A stretch of DNA of 37,474 nt from assembly GCA_023398615.1 (NCBI GenBank), contig JAEWSD010000169.1, positions 1 through 37,474 on the forward strand, written 5' to 3'. The notes below the pieces were generated by a model. It was not told where the DNA came from and searched no databases. It saw only the letters and a list, made by a program, of their open reading frames with translations. A program made the position numbers and the translations under genes. Origin of the DNA: Bacillota bacterium (lineage in GTDB: Bacteria; Bacillota; Clostridia; Lachnospirales; Lachnospiraceae). Shown here in pieces: positions 22,245 to 31,534 of this stretch; the stretch's first letter is position 1; each line of letters opens with the position of its first letter.

Positions 22245-23375
22245 ATGAATAAAATAATACTAAATTCGAACAACATATCGCAAACCACTGTCGTACCCAA
22301 TCTGTTTATAGACCATTATATGCCTACCGCCAACGGAGCATATGTCAAGGTGTACCTGTACCTGCTTCGCTGTATGAACGGCGCCGACGACGCGGAGATA
22401 TCCATTTCCGCAATTGCAGACCGTCTGGATGATACCGAGAAGGATATCATCCGTGCCTTATGCTACTGGGAGAAAATCAATCTGATTTCTTTGGTTCGGA
22501 ATACGAACAGTGAAATCATTTCTATTACGATCAACGATATATTTAAGGATAATAACGGACAGTCGGATACCTGTGAGGAAGCTGCGCCGACGGTGAGTCC
22601 TGCTCCCGGATATCCCGGGATAGTAACACAGGTGTCGGAGGAGCCTTCAGAGCCCCTTGCGGTGCCTGAAAGAAAGTTTGAAAAGCCAAATTACTCCGAG
22701 GCACAGATCAGTCAGCTGACGAATTCCGATGAAGTAAAATGGATGTTAAACATTATCGAAATCTATCTGGACAGATTAATCAAGCCTATGGATCTTCAGC
22801 TTATACTGTACCTTTATGAAAGCATTGGGTTCTCTGCGGAACTCATTATGTATCTTTATGAATACTGTGTATCAAAGAATAAAAAGAATCCGGCCTATAT
22901 TGAAGCAGTCGCCCTTTCCTGGGCCGAGGAAGGAATCGATACCGTAGAAAAGGCGGAAGCCGCCACCGCACTTTATAACAGCAATTACAATGCGGTAAAT
23001 AAGGCGTTCGGCCTTAACAGGGCACCCGGTAACGTAGAGAAGCAGTTTATTAATAAATGGCTGAACAAATATCACTTTACCATAGATATTATCGTGGAAG
23101 CCTGCAACCGTACCATACTGATGACGCAAAAGCCCGATTTTAAGTACGCGGATAAAATCCTGGAGAACTGGTTTAAGAAAGAGGTTAAGGAACTGAGCCA
23201 GATTAGTAAGCTGGACGAGGAGCATTCCAAATACGCCGCGGCAAAATCAAACGGCAATGCTCCGGTACCGGCCGCAAAGCCTTCCTCCAATAACCGGTTT
23301 AACGCATTTCCGCAGAGGACCTATACCGAGGAGGATTACTCTTCTATGGAACAACGGCTTTTACATAAACAGTAA
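22245..23375 (+). CDS. DnaD-domain primosomal replication protein
   Basis: A 376-residue protein with the DnaD layout. An N-terminal winged-helix region (about residues 18-105, VPNLFIDHYMPTANGAYVKV onward) is followed by a Pro/Glu-rich linker. Next come two DnaD/DnaB_2-type helical domains (about 150-225 and 230-315), the second with the YNAVNKAFGL and final ADKILENWFKKEV elements. In low-GC Gram-positives DnaD helps recruit the helicase and loader at origins and restart sites. A GAGG site precedes the ATG. The loader gene follows after 13 bases. The DnaA boxes upstream suggest control by the initiator. Confidence 0.88.
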   Translation: MNKIILNSNNISQTTVVPNLFIDHYMPTANGAYVKVYLYLLRCMNGADDAEISISAIADRLDDTEKDIIRALCYWEKINLISLVRNTNSEIISITINDIFKDNNGQSDTCEEAAPTVSPAPGYPGIVTQVSEEPSEPLAVPERKFEKPNYSEAQISQLTNSDEVKWMLNIIEIYLDRLIKPMDLQLILYLYESIGFSAELIMYLYEYCVSKNKKNPAYIEAVALSWAEEGIDTVEKAEAATALYNSNYNAVNKAFGLNRAPGNVEKQFINKWLNKYHFTIDIIVEACNRTILMTQKPDFKYADKILENWFKKEVKELSQISKLDEEHSKYAAAKSNGNAPVPAAKPSSNNRFNAFPQRTYTEEDYSSMEQRLLHKQ

Positions 23376-23388
23376 GGAGAATACCGAT

Positions 23389-24375
23389 ATGGCTTTAAAG
23401 AATTTCCAATATAATAAGATTCTGCGTGACTACGATTATAAACAGCTTAAGAATAAGCACGAGCTGGATATGCGGATCCAGGAAGCTTACCAGGCCATTC
23501 CGGAGTTAAAGGCCATTGACGACGAGGTCGTCACCTGCTCCATACATAGCGCCAGAATGCTTCTTACCGGTGATAACGGCGCATTGGAAGAACTTAAAAA
23601 AATTACGGATGCAGCCCGAGACAGAAGAACTGCTCTGTTAATATCAGGCGGATATCCGGCGGATTATTTACAGCCCGGATACCATTGTCCCGACTGCAAG
23701 GATACCGGCTTCATCGGCAGCGAAAAGTGTCATTGCTTTAAACAGGCGATCGTTGACATCGTTTATTCCCAATCCAATATTAAAACCGCTATTGCCAGTG
23801 AGAATTTCTCTGTCTTCTCCTATGAGTACTATCCGGATGATTTTACGGAGTCGAGCACGAAGCTTACTCCCAGGGAGAATATCCGAAGGGTCGTCGAGGT
23901 ATGTCAAAGCTTTATTGATCATTTTGATAAGGATTTCAGCAATCTGCTTTTATACGGTAACACGGGGGTAGGCAAAACCTTCCTTGCCAACTGCATTGCC
24001 AAGGAATTGCTTGACCGGGCGTATACCGTGATCTACCTGACCGCCTTCCAGCTGTTCGATATTCTGGAGAAGAATAAGTTCGGGAAGGGTGAGGAAAGCT
24101 TTGAACCTCAGAACCAGTTTGATTACATTTTGGACTGCGACCTGCTTATTATTGACGATCTTGGCACTGAGCTGAACAACTCCTTTGTTAACGTACAGCT
24201 TTACCTTTGCATTAACGAGCGCTACCTCAGGAAGAAATCAACCGTTATCTCGACCAACCTTTCCCTTGATAATATCAATACCATCTACAGTGAGCGGGTC
24301 TTCTCGCGTATTGCCAGCAACTATACACTGTTAAAGATTGTAGGTGATGATATTCGCCTTAAGAAGCTGTTTTAA
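23389..24375 (+). CDS. DnaI/DnaC-type helicase loader ATPase
   Basis: A 328-residue AAA+ protein. The N-terminal part has a Cys cluster, Cys100, Cys103, Cys114 and Cys116, in CPDCKDTGFIGSEKCHC, which probably binds zinc as in DnaI. The ATPase part has Walker A YGNTGVGKT (189-197) and Walker B LLIIDDLGTE (252-261). Such proteins load the replicative helicase. The start at 23389 follows AAGGAG 13 bases after dnaD; the longer frame overlapping dnaD was rejected. Together with dnaD it forms a primosome operon. Confidence 0.9.
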   Translation: MALKNFQYNKILRDYDYKQLKNKHELDMRIQEAYQAIPELKAIDDEVVTCSIHSARMLLTGDNGALEELKKITDAARDRRTALLISGGYPADYLQPGYHCPDCKDTGFIGSEKCHCFKQAIVDIVYSQSNIKTAIASENFSVFSYEYYPDDFTESSTKLTPRENIRRVVEVCQSFIDHFDKDFSNLLLYGNTGVGKTFLANCIAKELLDRAYTVIYLTAFQLFDILEKNKFGKGEESFEPQNQFDYILDCDLLIIDDLGTELNNSFVNVQLYLCINERYLRKKSTVISTNLSLDNINTIYSERVFSRIASNYTLLKIVGDDIRLKKLF

Positions 24376-24395
24376 TGTTAAGTTACTTTTTAGCC

Positions 24396-24424
24396 TTGAC
24401 GAACCAATATGTTAATGGTATAAC
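24396..24424 (+). promoter_or_regulatory. Promoter of the PRPP synthetase gene
   Basis: TTGACG (24396-24401), a 17-base spacer and TATAAC (24419-24424), each five of six matches, lie 53 bases upstream of the start. So the gene need not depend on the dnaD operon. Confidence 0.65.
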
Positions 24425-24448
24425 TTTTAGTGGACATTTCCCATTAAC
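24411..24448. promoter_or_regulatory. Inverted repeat around the prs -10 box
   Basis: GTTAATGG (24411-24418) and CCATTAAC (24441-24448) are perfect inverted 8-mers separated by 22 bases, flanking the -10 box and probable transcription start. It could be a two-half-site operator. Confidence 0.35.
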
Positions 24449-24477
24449 TTTAACAAATTTCATTGGAGGACAATAGA

Positions 24478-25644
24478 ATGCCGCAAGAAACTAACTTAGA
24501 AACGATTCCCGTCGGTACATTAGGTATTATCGCTTTGGAAAGCAGTAAATCCCTGGGGCAGAAGGTAAATGATTACATTGTGGAATGGCGGAATGCCAGA
24601 GACAGTGAACATACATCTACAATCGCATTTGCCGGTTATCAGCGTGATTCCTATCTGCTGGAAGCTGCCTGCCCCAGATTCGGAACCGGTGAGGCAAAAG
24701 GCATTATCAAGGAATCGGTTCGTGGTTCCGACTTATATCTGCTGCTGGATATATGCAACTATAGTCTAACTTATACGGTTTGTGGATATAAAAATCATAT
24801 GTCCCCGGATGATCATTACCAGGATTTAAAGCGAATTATAGCCGCTGTCGGCGGAAAGGCCCGCAGGATTACCGTTATCATGCCTTTCCTCTATGAAAGC
24901 AGACAACATAAACGCAGTTCCAGAGAGTCCCTGGATTGTGCATTGGCTTTGCAGGAGCTTACTAATATGGGTGTGGAAAGTATCATTACCTTTGATGCAC
25001 ATGATCCCCGTGTCCAGAATGCAATACCTTTGAAAAGCTTTGAGACGGTCCAGCCCACCTATCAGTTCATTAAAGCCTTACTTAAAAATGTCCCCGATCT
25101 TACAATTGATTCGAACCACATGATGGTGATCAGCCCGGATGAAGGAGGCATGAGCAGGGCAATCTATTTTGCCAACGTACTTGGTTTAGATATGGGTATG
25201 TTCTATAAACGCCGTGATTACGCTACTGTCGTAAACGGACGCAACCCTATCGTAGCCCATGAATTCCTGGGAACCGACATTGAAGGCAATGACATGTTGA
25301 TCATTGACGACATGATTTCCTCCGGTGAAAGTATATTGGATGTAGCCAAAGAGTTAAAGAGAAGGAAAGCGGGAAGAATCTTCATAGCATGTACCTTCGG
25401 ATTATTTACGAACGGCCTCGCCAAATTTGATGAAGCATATGAACAGGGTTTGATATACAAGGTGCTGACAACGAATCTTGTATACCAGACAGAGGAATTA
25501 TTGTCCAAACCTTACTATATTAATGTAGACATGAGTAAATATATCGCATTGCTTATTGACACTCTGAATCACGACGCTTCCATAAGCAAGCTGTTAAGCC
25601 CTACGGAGCGTATTCAGAATGTTTTAAATAGATATAGAAAATAA
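24478..25644 (+). CDS. prs: Ribose-phosphate pyrophosphokinase (PRPP synthetase)
   Basis: A 388-residue enzyme transferring pyrophosphate from ATP to ribose 5-phosphate, giving PRPP for purine, pyrimidine, His and Trp synthesis. Recognisable parts are YESRQHKRSSRESLDCALAL (the ATP/regulatory flexible region), the ITFDAHDPRVQN loop, and the PRPP-binding signature MLIIDDMISSGESILDVAK. At 388 residues it is longer than the usual 310-320, with an extended N-terminus and insertions, a form seen in Clostridia. The ATG at 24478 follows GGAGGA; a TTG at 24463 was rejected. Own promoter upstream, strong hairpin downstream. Confidence 0.92.
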   Translation: MPQETNLETIPVGTLGIIALESSKSLGQKVNDYIVEWRNARDSEHTSTIAFAGYQRDSYLLEAACPRFGTGEAKGIIKESVRGSDLYLLLDICNYSLTYTVCGYKNHMSPDDHYQDLKRIIAAVGGKARRITVIMPFLYESRQHKRSSRESLDCALALQELTNMGVESIITFDAHDPRVQNAIPLKSFETVQPTYQFIKALLKNVPDLTIDSNHMMVISPDEGGMSRAIYFANVLGLDMGMFYKRRDYATVVNGRNPIVAHEFLGTDIEGNDMLIIDDMISSGESILDVAKELKRRKAGRIFIACTFGLFTNGLAKFDEAYEQGLIYKVLTTNLVYQTEELLSKPYYINVDMSKYIALLIDTLNHDASISKLLSPTERIQNVLNRYRK

Positions 25645-25651
25645 GCCATAA

Positions 25652-25700
25652 AAGGGCACCGGAAATACTGCCGTAACAGGAGCATATTTCCGGTACCCTT
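25652..25700. terminator. Bidirectional terminator between prs and the GNAT gene
   Basis: AAGGGCACCGGAAATA (25652-25667) pairs with TATTTCCGGTACCCTT (25685-25700) with one mismatch in 16. T-rich tracts follow on both strands. It lies between the convergent genes and likely serves both. Confidence 0.75.
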
Positions 25701-25730
25701 AACTTTTATCAATACTCCCGCCAGTCCATA

Positions 25731-26234
25731 CTACGACAGCTTCTTCTCATACAGACAGAACTTTCCCTTGCGGAAGGAAACCTCTCCTGCCCTGGAATAG
25801 CCCAGGCTGCCATACATCCTGAGTGCATATGGATTTTGTAAAAATGCATCCAGCCGGATGATCCCAAACCCTTTTTCCTTTAAGAAAGCTTCCGCAGACC
25901 GTACGATTGCTTTCCCGATGCCCATGTTCTGATAATCCGTATTCACGCACAGCCGGTGTATCACGGCTATCCTTCCCTGTTTATATTTCCAGCCGGCAGT
26001 TTTGTACAGTTCATCCTGATCCTCATTTAACACAATAACGGACAGGATTGTATCCCCTTCTGTCAATACATACATCTGATTTTTTTTGATATCGGACAAT
26101 AAGATATCTTTATCAGGGTATACTTCATCCCACTGGTAAATACCGCTTTCGTTCATATTTTGGATTGCCCTTTCGAATATGGTTATTACCTGCTCGTAAT
26201 CATCAGCTGCGGCCGATCTGAACATATAACTCAT
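25731..26234 (-). CDS. GNAT-family N-acetyltransferase
   Basis: A 167-residue acetyl-CoA-dependent acetyltransferase. The acetyl-CoA site motif A is VIHRLCVNTDYQNMGIGKAI, followed by LDAFLQNPYALRMYGSLGY, the typical motif B. The N-terminal part (ERAIQNMNESGIYQWDEVYP) resembles GNATs of unknown substrate common in Firmicutes. GGAGGAG precedes the ATG. It lies 58 bases after the PBP gene on the same strand and could be cotranscribed. Confidence 0.88.
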   Translation of the reverse strand: MSYMFRSAAADDYEQVITIFERAIQNMNESGIYQWDEVYPDKDILLSDIKKNQMYVLTEGDTILSVIVLNEDQDELYKTAGWKYKQGRIAVIHRLCVNTDYQNMGIGKAIVRSAEAFLKEKGFGIIRLDAFLQNPYALRMYGSLGYSRAGEVSFRKGKFCLYEKKLS

Positions 26235-26292
26235 GATCTCTCCTCCGGATGGTTATTGACGGACATTTATCAATTCTTAGGAAAAAGCGGGC

Positions 26293-28686
26293 TTACTCTA
26301 AGCCGCTCATGCCGTCCTCTCCCGACTGCATCCCGCCGCCGGGGTTTTCTTCATAATCCTGTGTATCGGAAATTTCGGTACCGGTATCCTCCGGAGGCTG
26401 CTCCGTACTGTCTTCAAATATCGGCTCTGAATCCGGGAATTCGGTATCGTCCTCCTCCCAGTCCGTCTCCGGCGTATCTCCATTATCTTCCCAGGTATCG
26501 GTATTCTCCGGCCAATCAGTACTATCCTGGCTGTTTTCTTCCTCCTGATTATTTTCCTGCCCGGTCTGCACCGTTTCTTCTTCCGACTGTTCCGGTTCGG
26601 TCCGATCATTTTCATCCGCCGGCACATTCCTGTCCGGAACACGGCTATCCTTATAGGCTGCAAATTCCTTATTCTTCAAACCTTTGTGTATCTGCTCCAT
26701 ATAAGTGTGCCAAATCATTCCGGGAAAACTGGCTCCGGACAATCCCTCCATTGCTTTCGGCATATCATAACCGACCCATACACCGGTAGTATAGTAAGGC
26801 GTATAGCCTACGAACCAGCCGTCTTTCTTGTTATTGGTCGTACCCGTCTTTCCGGCGCTTATCATATTGTTAAGTCCCAGGCCTTTACCGGTACCATATT
26901 TGATTACCCCTTCCAATACATCCGTCATAATTCTTGCGGCATTGGTATCATATATCTTCTTCGTCGTCTTATCCTGTCCTACGATTACTTCTCCCTTGGC
27001 ATCAAGTATCTTGATTATGCAGGTAGGGTTGCGGTAATCACCGTCATTTTCAAGTGCGGCATAGGCTGCCGTCATTTCAAGCGGGCTGGTGCCGTTCGTA
27101 AATCCTCCGAGAGAAGCCGCCGGATTGTAGTCATTTGGGTCGAGCTTCGCAAAGTTCATGTCACGCAGATAGGATAAGCCTGTCTCCGGGGTAAGCTCCT
27201 TAAACAGCTTCCAGGCAACGGTATTTGTCGACAGCTCGATTGCTCTTCTTAACTTCATTTTTCCGTAATAGCTGCCATAGGAATTGGCAGGCCCGCCCTT
27301 GACTGCTTCATCTGTTACCGTATCGTCCGGGTAGTGTCCTCTTTCAAAGGCAGGTGTATATATAATTAAGGGTTTAATAGCACTTCCCGGCTGCCGGTAG
27401 CTCTGATATGCACGGTTTAAGGTGTATCCGTTTGTCTTCTGGTATCTTCCGCCGACTATCGCGACAACTCTTCCGGTCTTATTCTCAATCGATACCGCGG
27501 CACCCTGCAGGGTATAGGTCCCTTCCTTATTCTTCTTTTTATAATCCTTTAAGGTGTTATCCACCGATTTCTGCAAGATCTGCTGCTTCTTCGGGTCAAT
27601 CGAGGTATAGATACGGTAGCCTTCATAAAACAGGGATTTCTGGCATTGGTTATAGAGCTCCGTATAACTTTCTCCATATTCCTCACGGTCCTTCTCATTC
27701 TTGAATTCATTACGGAATTCGAAGCCCTGCCGTTCCATAAGCGCCCTCGTTGCACAATAGAACACAAAGGTTTCCACATAATTATTCCGGCCCGTCTTGA
27801 TCTGAACCAGCTCAATTTCTTCATTTACGGCGGCATGGTATTCTTCCAGGCCGATATAGCCGTCCTCATACATCTGCTGCAGGATACGGTCCCGGCGCCC
27901 TTTCGTATTCTCCGGATCTTCAAGCGGATCATAGATGGTCGGATTATTCGGAATGGCACAAAGGAAGGCAATCTGCGACAAGCTCAGTTCACTGGCATTC
28001 TTGCTGAAATAGCCCTTGCTTGCAGCCTGTATCCCGTAATATCCGTTTGCAAAATAGATGTTATTCAAGTAGAATTCCAGAATCTGATCCTTACGGTATT
28101 TCTTCTCCAGCTCAATCGATATAAATACTTCCTTGAATTTACGTTCCCAGGTTACCTCATTTGAAAGGAAGATTGTTCTGGCAAGCTGCTGGGTTATCGT
28201 ACTTGCACCCTGTGTAATATTACCCTTGTTCCGCAGCAAGGCCAGCATTGCACGGATATTCGCCTTTACATCCACCCCTTCATGGGACCAAAACTTTTTA
28301 TCCTCTATGGAAATCATCGCCTCGATCGCAGTTTCCGGGATGTCTTCATACTTCAGGTAATAAACGTCCTTTTCCCCTTTCAGTACCGATATCAGGTCAC
28401 CGTTCGCATCATAGACCAGACTGGTTTCCGCCTGCCGGAAGGTATCCGGGGTCGATTCGCTTACCAGCTGCTTTGCATCCGTTTCAAACTGCTTAAAGGC
28501 TCCGCCGTATTTAAAATTAAAGATCAGAACAATCGCTAACAGGGACAGGGAAACAATAAAAGCAAGGAGCAGGCACCCCCACAGGATTCCTCTCCTTATC
28601 CGCTTTCCCATACTTAACTGCTTATGCTTTGCCCTGCTTTTATTTGCAGGCTTCTTCCCTTGTGATGTTTTCTTCTTTGCCGCCAT
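26293..28686 (-). CDS. Class A penicillin-binding protein (PBP1A-like)
   Basis: A 797-residue bifunctional cell-wall enzyme. A Lys-rich cytoplasmic tail is followed by one membrane segment (about 33-56). The GT51 transglycosylase domain carries Glu128 in ISIEDKKFWSHEG, GASTITQQLAR (160-170) and RKFKEVFISIELEKKYRKDQ. The transpeptidase domain has Ser435-x-x-Lys438 in QPGSAIKP, Ser486-Thr-Asn488 and Lys613-Thr-Gly615. The last about 110 residues are an acidic Glu/Asp/Thr/Pro-rich tail, probably disordered outside the membrane. It starts 26 bases after the YhaN-like gene with a GGGAGGA site. Acts in peptidoglycan polymerisation and cross-linking. Confidence 0.94.
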   Translation of the reverse strand: MAAKKKTSQGKKPANKSRAKHKQLSMGKRIRRGILWGCLLLAFIVSLSLLAIVLIFNFKYGGAFKQFETDAKQLVSESTPDTFRQAETSLVYDANGDLISVLKGEKDVYYLKYEDIPETAIEAMISIEDKKFWSHEGVDVKANIRAMLALLRNKGNITQGASTITQQLARTIFLSNEVTWERKFKEVFISIELEKKYRKDQILEFYLNNIYFANGYYGIQAASKGYFSKNASELSLSQIAFLCAIPNNPTIYDPLEDPENTKGRRDRILQQMYEDGYIGLEEYHAAVNEEIELVQIKTGRNNYVETFVFYCATRALMERQGFEFRNEFKNEKDREEYGESYTELYNQCQKSLFYEGYRIYTSIDPKKQQILQKSVDNTLKDYKKKNKEGTYTLQGAAVSIENKTGRVVAIVGGRYQKTNGYTLNRAYQSYRQPGSAIKPLIIYTPAFERGHYPDDTVTDEAVKGGPANSYGSYYGKMKLRRAIELSTNTVAWKLFKELTPETGLSYLRDMNFAKLDPNDYNPAASLGGFTNGTSPLEMTAAYAALENDGDYRNPTCIIKILDAKGEVIVGQDKTTKKIYDTNAARIMTDVLEGVIKYGTGKGLGLNNMISAGKTGTTNNKKDGWFVGYTPYYTTGVWVGYDMPKAMEGLSGASFPGMIWHTYMEQIHKGLKNKEFAAYKDSRVPDRNVPADENDRTEPEQSEEETVQTGQENNQEEENSQDSTDWPENTDTWEDNGDTPETDWEEDDTEFPDSEPIFEDSTEQPPEDTGTEISDTQDYEENPGGGMQSGEDGMSGLE

Positions 28687-28712
28687 ACGGATTCCTCCCT
28701 GCCGCTAACCGT

Positions 28713-30872
28713 CTACTCGGCAGATAAATCTATGTATTGATATTTCACTTTCAGTCCGTCAAGGATTTCTTTTTCCCTCTTATGACAGGTGAACAGGATG
28801 ACCTGTCTCTTATTACCCCCTGTAAGTGCCGTAAGCGCCGCCCTCGCCCTGTTATCATCATAAAGCGCAAGGCAGTCATCCAGCAGGATCGGCATATTTC
28901 CTTCACCATATACCATATCCGCAACGCCTATGCGAAGGGCAAGGTATAGCTGCTCAATCGTACCGGCGCTTAACTTATCCGACAGCACATAGTTATCCCC
29001 GTGACCTGCCTTGATGTTCAGCTTCTCATCCAGCTTAATATCGTCATATCTGCCGTCCGTTACATTCCCTGCCATATCGGAAACCAATCGGTTCAGCTTC
29101 CCGCCGAAGCTGTCATGGATTTCGGAAGACAGGTTATTTATGGTCTGGGCAGCGAGCTTTAAGGCGGCCAGCTCCTGTTCATTCTCATGTTTCTGCCGGA
29201 GCAGTTCCTTCTGCAGCTCTTTATCCGCCAACAGTTTTTCTTCCGCCGCCGTACGTTTCTCTTCCAGCATATTTAATTCCCATTTCAATTTTTCCATAGC
29301 AAGCCTGCAAGCCTCATATTCCTTTGCTGCTTCCGCCTGCTTCCTTGCCGCCTGCTCTTTCCGGTGCCGGATATATTCCTCCAGGGTTTCCATTACGGTA
29401 TCATTCAAGGCATGGTCCCCATAATGGTTTACGCCGGAGATAAACGGGCACTGCCTGATATAATCAAGTATCTCCTCTTTCCAGATATTTAACTTTCCTT
29501 CATGAATGGAAAGCTGTTCCTGATATTCTTTCTCCTGAACACGCATATGGTCTGCGGACAGGCTGCCGGCAAGCAGCTCTTCCTGCTTCCTGCGCAGCTC
29601 ATGCTCGTCCGACACCTTATTCTGTAACAGGATACCGCCTATCTCAGCCTGAAGCGTTCGAATCCGGTTATCATATTCCCTGCACTCCTGTTCCACAGAA
29701 AGCAGTTTTTTATGTATCCTGCGGGTAATCGTCACAAAGGCTCCGATTCCGGCCAGGGCAATCACAGAAAAGATTCCTGCTGCCGGTATGCTCTTACCGG
29801 CAAAGACAAAAAATCCTGCTATTCCGGCAAGTACAGGAAGCAGGCACAACAGCTGCCGCTTACGCCCCGAATCCTTTGCCTGGCTTCCCGTTCCCCGTCT
29901 TAACTGTTCCTTCCTGTCCTCCAGCTCTGAGGCGGAAGACTTTAAGGTCTCCAGATGAGCATTCAGGTTTTTAATCCGTGAATATTCCTCCCGGTTTCTT
30001 TCATGATCGGCTAAACTGTTCTGCAGGGAAGCCAGCTTTTTATCAAGGATATCCCTTTCCTTCAAATTATCGCAATAAATGCGGTATTTCTCTTTTATAA
30101 CCGGGAAATGTTCCAGGAAGCTCCGATATTCCTCCGCGGAAGAAAAACCATCCGCACCTTCCAAAGCACAGGCCGCCGTCCCGGCATTCTCCCGAAGTAT
30201 TTTTTCCTGCAGCTCAATCTCATTCAGGCGGCCGCTTAACGCTTCCATCTTTAAATCATAGTCCAGTCCCTGTGAGATTTCTTCCTCCAGTTCCGCCAGC
30301 CTGGCTTCTGTCCGCATTGCCTCAAGTTCTTTTCTTTTCTCCTGCAGCAGGCCAAGAGCTTTTGTAACATCTACCTCGTTGTTTTTTGATAAAGACAGAT
30401 TGGCAATATAATTACGCAGCTCTTCCGCCAGTTCGTGATCGGTCTTTGATTTCAGCTGTCCTATGCTGATCGTATTCCGGTATCCGGTCTCCGTAAGCCC
30501 TCCGTAAAGCTCCCGCAGCTCTTCCGGGCGGAAGGTAAGCTCTCTGCCGGTTTTAAGATCTATCAACTGAAAGCCTTTTATATTCTTATCGAAATTCCGG
30601 ATCAGCCGGTACTGCTTCCCGGCTATTTCAATATCCATGCTGCCGCTGTAGGCGCCCGGTGTATCCCAGGGCAGATATTTCAGATAGGTATCATCCCTGG
30701 ATGCCCTGCCTCTTAACTTCTCTATGCCAAAAAGCATTCCCCTGACAAAGGTGTGAATCGTGGATTTACCGGCCTCATTTTCTCCGTAAACAAGATTTAC
30801 CCCATTCTCAAGCTTAATTACTTTATTATGAAATTTTCCAAAATGATTCAGCCTTAATTCGATTAAACGCAA
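28713..30872 (-). CDS. SbcC/YhaN-like AAA ATPase with internal membrane segments
   Basis: A 719-residue SMC/Rad50-like protein. The N-terminal half-site has Walker A YGENEAGKST (29-38). The C-terminal half has the ABC signature region LSAGTIEQLYLALRIG and Walker B MPILLDDCLALYDD. Long coiled coils fill the middle, interrupted near 345-395 by two hydrophobic stretches (LLCLLPVLAGIAGFFVFAG and AAGIFSVIALAGIGAFV), as in Bacillus YhaN. It is shorter than YhaN (about 960). These proteins work with an SbcD/YhaO phosphoesterase on DNA ends; that partner lies at 33913-34977, split off by three genes. The PBP gene follows closely. Confidence 0.82.
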   Translation of the reverse strand: MRLIELRLNHFGKFHNKVIKLENGVNLVYGENEAGKSTIHTFVRGMLFGIEKLRGRASRDDTYLKYLPWDTPGAYSGSMDIEIAGKQYRLIRNFDKNIKGFQLIDLKTGRELTFRPEELRELYGGLTETGYRNTISIGQLKSKTDHELAEELRNYIANLSLSKNNEVDVTKALGLLQEKRKELEAMRTEARLAELEEEISQGLDYDLKMEALSGRLNEIELQEKILRENAGTAACALEGADGFSSAEEYRSFLEHFPVIKEKYRIYCDNLKERDILDKKLASLQNSLADHERNREEYSRIKNLNAHLETLKSSASELEDRKEQLRRGTGSQAKDSGRKRQLLCLLPVLAGIAGFFVFAGKSIPAAGIFSVIALAGIGAFVTITRRIHKKLLSVEQECREYDNRIRTLQAEIGGILLQNKVSDEHELRRKQEELLAGSLSADHMRVQEKEYQEQLSIHEGKLNIWKEEILDYIRQCPFISGVNHYGDHALNDTVMETLEEYIRHRKEQAARKQAEAAKEYEACRLAMEKLKWELNMLEEKRTAAEEKLLADKELQKELLRQKHENEQELAALKLAAQTINNLSSEIHDSFGGKLNRLVSDMAGNVTDGRYDDIKLDEKLNIKAGHGDNYVLSDKLSAGTIEQLYLALRIGVADMVYGEGNMPILLDDCLALYDDNRARAALTALTGGNKRQVILFTCHKREKEILDGLKVKYQYIDLSAE

Positions 30873-30949
30873 AGTATCCTCTCCCTGCTAAGCTTATTGA
30901 TTCATTTTAACACTATTTAATCGGAAGGGGAAGACCCTATAAAAATGAA

Positions 30950-31009
30950 AAAGCAGAGGCTGTCTCAAAAGTCATATTAAATATGAGCTTTGAAACAGCC
31001 CCTTGCTTT
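30950..31009 (-). terminator. Long hairpin terminator at the end of the MerR/MFS/GNAT cassette
   Basis: AAAGCA..GGCTGTCTCAAA (30950-30969) pairs with TTTGAAACAGCC..TGCTTT (30989-31009) with small internal mismatches, and CATATT/AATATG closes the inner loop. On the minus strand a T-rich tract (TTTCATTTTTATAG) follows. GGCTGT...ACAGCC stems of this kind seem common as dispersed terminators in related genomes, from memory only. Confidence 0.65.
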
Positions 31010-31019
31010 GCCGGAAGCT

Positions 31020-31517
31020 TTAGTTCAGGATCTTTTCGTAGGCTACCGTATCCAGTATCTGACCGAATTTCATGCCTACCTCTTTGTAATGGGCGCATTC
31101 GAAGTACCCGCACCGGATAAAAAGATGGATACTCTTTGAATTTTGCCCGCAAATGGAAGCGATCAACGCATGGATGCCAACTGTCTTCGCATAGCTCTCA
31201 ATATACCCGAGCGCCGCCCTGCCGATGCCTTTCCCGGTTTCATCCGGTTTCAGGTAAATTGTTACCTCTGCCGTTCTGCGATAGGCCTCCCTTACCTTAT
31301 ACCTGGTTAATATAACATAGCCTGCAATATCCTGCTTGTCATAGATTACATAGGTCCTGTAGACAGGGCTGTCAAAATAAACAAGCTGTTTCATTTCCTC
31401 CGGGGATAACGCATGATCATGGAAGGTTGCCGTCGTATTCAAGACATAATAATTGTAGATGTCCAATACCTCCTGCAGATGCTCCTCCCCGATTTCTTCA
31501 AACCTGATATTTCCCAT
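31020..31517 (-). CDS. Phosphinothricin acetyltransferase-like GNAT protein
   Basis: A 165-residue acetyltransferase of the PAT/MNAT subgroup. The start MGNIRFEEIGEEHLQEVLDI, the IYNYYVLNTTATFH stretch and EVTIYLKPDETGKGIGRAAL (motif A) are typical. Members acetylate phosphinothricin, methionine sulfoximine or related amino-acid analogues, giving protection or detoxification. It is the last gene of the cassette with the MFS pump (18 bases upstream) and MerR fusion; a strong terminator follows. Confidence 0.85.
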   Translation of the reverse strand: MGNIRFEEIGEEHLQEVLDIYNYYVLNTTATFHDHALSPEEMKQLVYFDSPVYRTYVIYDKQDIAGYVILTRYKVREAYRRTAEVTIYLKPDETGKGIGRAALGYIESYAKTVGIHALIASICGQNSKSIHLFIRCGYFECAHYKEVGMKFGQILDTVAYEKILN

Positions 31518-31534
31518 TTAAAAAACCTCTTTTC

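Noticed and set aside
26160..26789. 209-codon plus-strand frame antisense to the PBP acidic tail
   Set aside because: Pro/Tyr/Ser-rich product expected from the reverse of a low-complexity acidic region; no ribosome binding site or family.
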